Shown: positions 5,403 to 6,460 of the stretch, piece after piece | Layout of the letters: every line of letters starts with the position of its first letter | Position numbering within the stretch: position 1 is the stretch's first letter | Position numbers and translations under genes: made by a program | Assembly (NCBI GenBank): GCA_017386965.1 | Contig: JAFOGE010000137.1 | Span: 1 to 6,460 of the forward strand | Direction: 5' to 3' | Origin: Clostridia bacterium | GTDB taxonomy: Bacteria; Bacillota; Clostridia; Oscillospirales; CAG-272 | DNA length: 6,460 nucleotides | Notes under the pieces: generated by a model | What the model was told of the DNA's origin: nothing | The model's input: only the letters and a program-made list of their open reading frames with translations | The model's database searches: none

Positions 5403-6275
5403 TCAAGCATTCGTTTTCGGTCGTTCGCCCCTGCCCGCCAATCGGCAAGCTCTTTGGAACAGCGCTCTCTGCGCCTCCTCGCGCTCCTCCGAAGAAAGCT
5501 CCTTCGGCACGGACGTTTCCAAGGAAAGCGCCCCCTCAAATCCAATCTCTGAAAGGGATGCGGAAAAGGCCTCCCAATCGATCACGCCCTCGCCCGGCCG
5601 CAGATGCAGATCCTGCTTGCCATCGTTGTCGTGAACGTGCAGAATGCAGAGATTCTCCTTACCGATCAAGCGCACCGCGTCGGCAGGCGATTCGCCCTGC
5701 ACCGCACAATGTCCCGTATCCAGACACATCCGGATCCATTCGGTTCCAAGGCTTCGAACAAAGGAAAGCATATCGGGGACACGCGCCAGGGTCTGTCCTC
5801 GGTATGGCATATTCTCCAGACATACGGTCACGCCGTATTCCCTTCCCACCTCGGAAAGACGCAAAAAGAAATCCGCATTGATCTCCCGAACCGCATCGGG
5901 ATCGACGTCCGTAACGCCGGAGGGCATCAGATTGTGAATGGCCATGCGGTCACATCCCAGAATGGCCGTTCCGCGGATCGCCTTGGCCATTTTCGAAAAG
6001 CGCTCGGCGCGATCCTCTGCCGTGGCATCCCGCATTGGGTAGCGCCAAGGCCCGTGCGTCTGGCAGACCTCGATGCCGCATTCGGTCAGAATGTGCCTCT
6101 GCTCCAGCAGCGTGCGCTCAAACGCCGCCTCCGAAAGCATCCAAAGAGGCTCCTGCGTACGAACGAAGCCCTGATAGTCCGTTGCCTCATAGCCGTGGCG
6201 GCGCATTTTCTCCGCACCCGCGGCAAAATCCTCTCCCTGACCAATGTAGGCAGTGGAAAGAATGGAAATCTTCAT
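5403..6275 (-). CDS. Sugar phosphate isomerase/epimerase-like TIM-barrel protein (AP endonuclease 2 superfamily)
   Basis: A 290-residue protein of the xylose-isomerase-like TIM-barrel superfamily (PF01261 type). The barrel strands show the expected metal-site residues: THGPW (H74), AIHN (H114), CLENMP (E154), CLDTGHC (D186, H189), HVHDN (H213, H215, D216), then GEGVIDW (228-234) and SLET (E253). These are the Glu/Asp/His ligands of a divalent metal in this family. Members isomerise or epimerise sugars, inositols or keto-sugars; a few are endonucleases. The exact substrate cannot be named. No signal peptide is seen. ATG 6275 has AAGGAG with an 8-9-nt gap. It starts 21 nt after the aldo/keto reductase gene and is followed at once by a strong terminator, so it is the last gene of that unit. 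The two together suggest oxidation and isomerisation of a carbohydrate, which is inference. Confidence 0.88.
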   Translation of the reverse strand: MKISILSTAYIGQGEDFAAGAEKMRRHGYEATDYQGFVRTQEPLWMLSEAAFERTLLEQRHILTECGIEVCQTHGPWRYPMRDATAEDRAERFSKMAKAIRGTAILGCDRMAIHNLMPSGVTDVDPDAVREINADFFLRLSEVGREYGVTVCLENMPYRGQTLARVPDMLSFVRSLGTEWIRMCLDTGHCAVQGESPADAVRLIGKENLCILHVHDNDGKQDLHLRPGEGVIDWEAFSASLSEIGFEGALSLETSVPKELSSEEREEAQRALFQRACRLAGRGERPKTNA

Positions 6276-6296
6276 AAGGGGCTCTCCTTTCGGGAC

Positions 6297-6460
6297 TTAC
6301 TCAAAGGTCTTTGCTACCTCGCGCAGAGCCGCTACGATGCGGATGTGTTGCGGGCAAGCGCGAACACACTGTCCGCAGGCAATGCAATCCGAGGCCTTGC
6401 CATAGGACTTGGCAAGCTCGGAATAGGCCACCTTCAGCTCTCCTATCTCCGCTTCCTCCG
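6297..6460 (-). CDS. Aldo/keto reductase with C-terminal 4Fe-4S domain, last 53 codons (runs off the right edge)
   Basis: Only the C-terminal end is in the window: 53 codons plus TAA at 6299-6297, in a frame open to base 6460. I translated this end by hand. It contains ASDCIACGQCVRACPQHIRI, a Cys-x2-Cys-x2-Cys-x3-Cys-Pro motif that binds one [4Fe-4S] cluster, and ends REVAKTFE. This is the typical tail of ferredoxin-linked aldo/keto reductases of anaerobic Firmicutes (COG1453 type), whose TIM-barrel catalytic domain would lie beyond 6460. Another 4Fe-4S protein with the same tail is possible. It precedes the isomerase-like gene by 21 nt, most likely in one transcript. Confidence 0.72.
   Translation of the reverse strand, partial: EEAEIGELKVAYSELAKSYGKASDCIACGQCVRACPQHIRIVAALREVAKTFE

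Noticed and set aside
1..6460. Defence system, phage, transposon, CRISPR array or tRNA/rRNA gene
   Set aside because: No direct-repeat array, transposase or integrase motif, terminal inverted repeats, or cloverleaf or rRNA signature was seen on either strand. The genes present are core or common metabolic ones.

Overview
The window reads as a stretch of chromosome from a Clostridia-type Firmicute, probably an anaerobic gut or host-associated lineage. The main evidence is a single reading frame that joins IspH to a four-domain ribosomal protein S1, a fusion known mainly from Clostridia and related Firmicutes. The strong AGGAGG-type ribosome binding sites and the ferredoxin-tailed aldo/keto reductase fit this. 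Base composition is mid-range (GC a little above half by eye), so this is not a low-GC Clostridium. All six genes lie on the minus strand, so transcription runs from high to low coordinates.

Layout in transcription order: (1) 6460-6297, the last 53 codons of a ferredoxin-tailed aldo/keto reductase; (2) 6275-5403, a sugar phosphate isomerase/epimerase-like TIM-barrel protein 21 nt downstream, closed by a strong intrinsic terminator at 5400-5351; (3) a 282-nt intergenic region with a near-consensus promoter (5219-5191), a structured leader and possible operator sites; (4) 5120-4257, a MurR/RpiR regulator; (5) 4285-3020, an HI0933/BaiN-like flavoprotein overlapping the regulator; (6) 2999-2319, cytidylate kinase (cmk); (7) 2307-286, the IspH-S1 fusion; (8) a hairpin at 273-247; (9) 225-1, the start of an endonuclease/exonuclease/phosphatase family protein that runs off the left edge. 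No gene-free stretch exceeds 300 bases. No RNA gene, mobile element or CRISPR array is visible.

Genes 4-7 look like one operon (gaps of 20 and 11 nt, or overlapping) started by the promoter at 5219-5191. It combines a sugar-phosphate-sensing type regulator with housekeeping functions: nucleotide phosphorylation, the last step of MEP isoprenoid synthesis and translation initiation. The upstream pair looks like a separate catabolic transcription unit.

I do not see a previously undescribed system; the gene content is ordinary. The most interesting signal is inside the fusion gene. An AT-rich patch resembles a promoter (extended -10, 17-nt spacer, A-tracts upstream). About 260 nt downstream is a perfect internal AGGAGGT followed by an in-frame ATG exactly where a free-standing S1 would begin. 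S1 may therefore also be made on its own.
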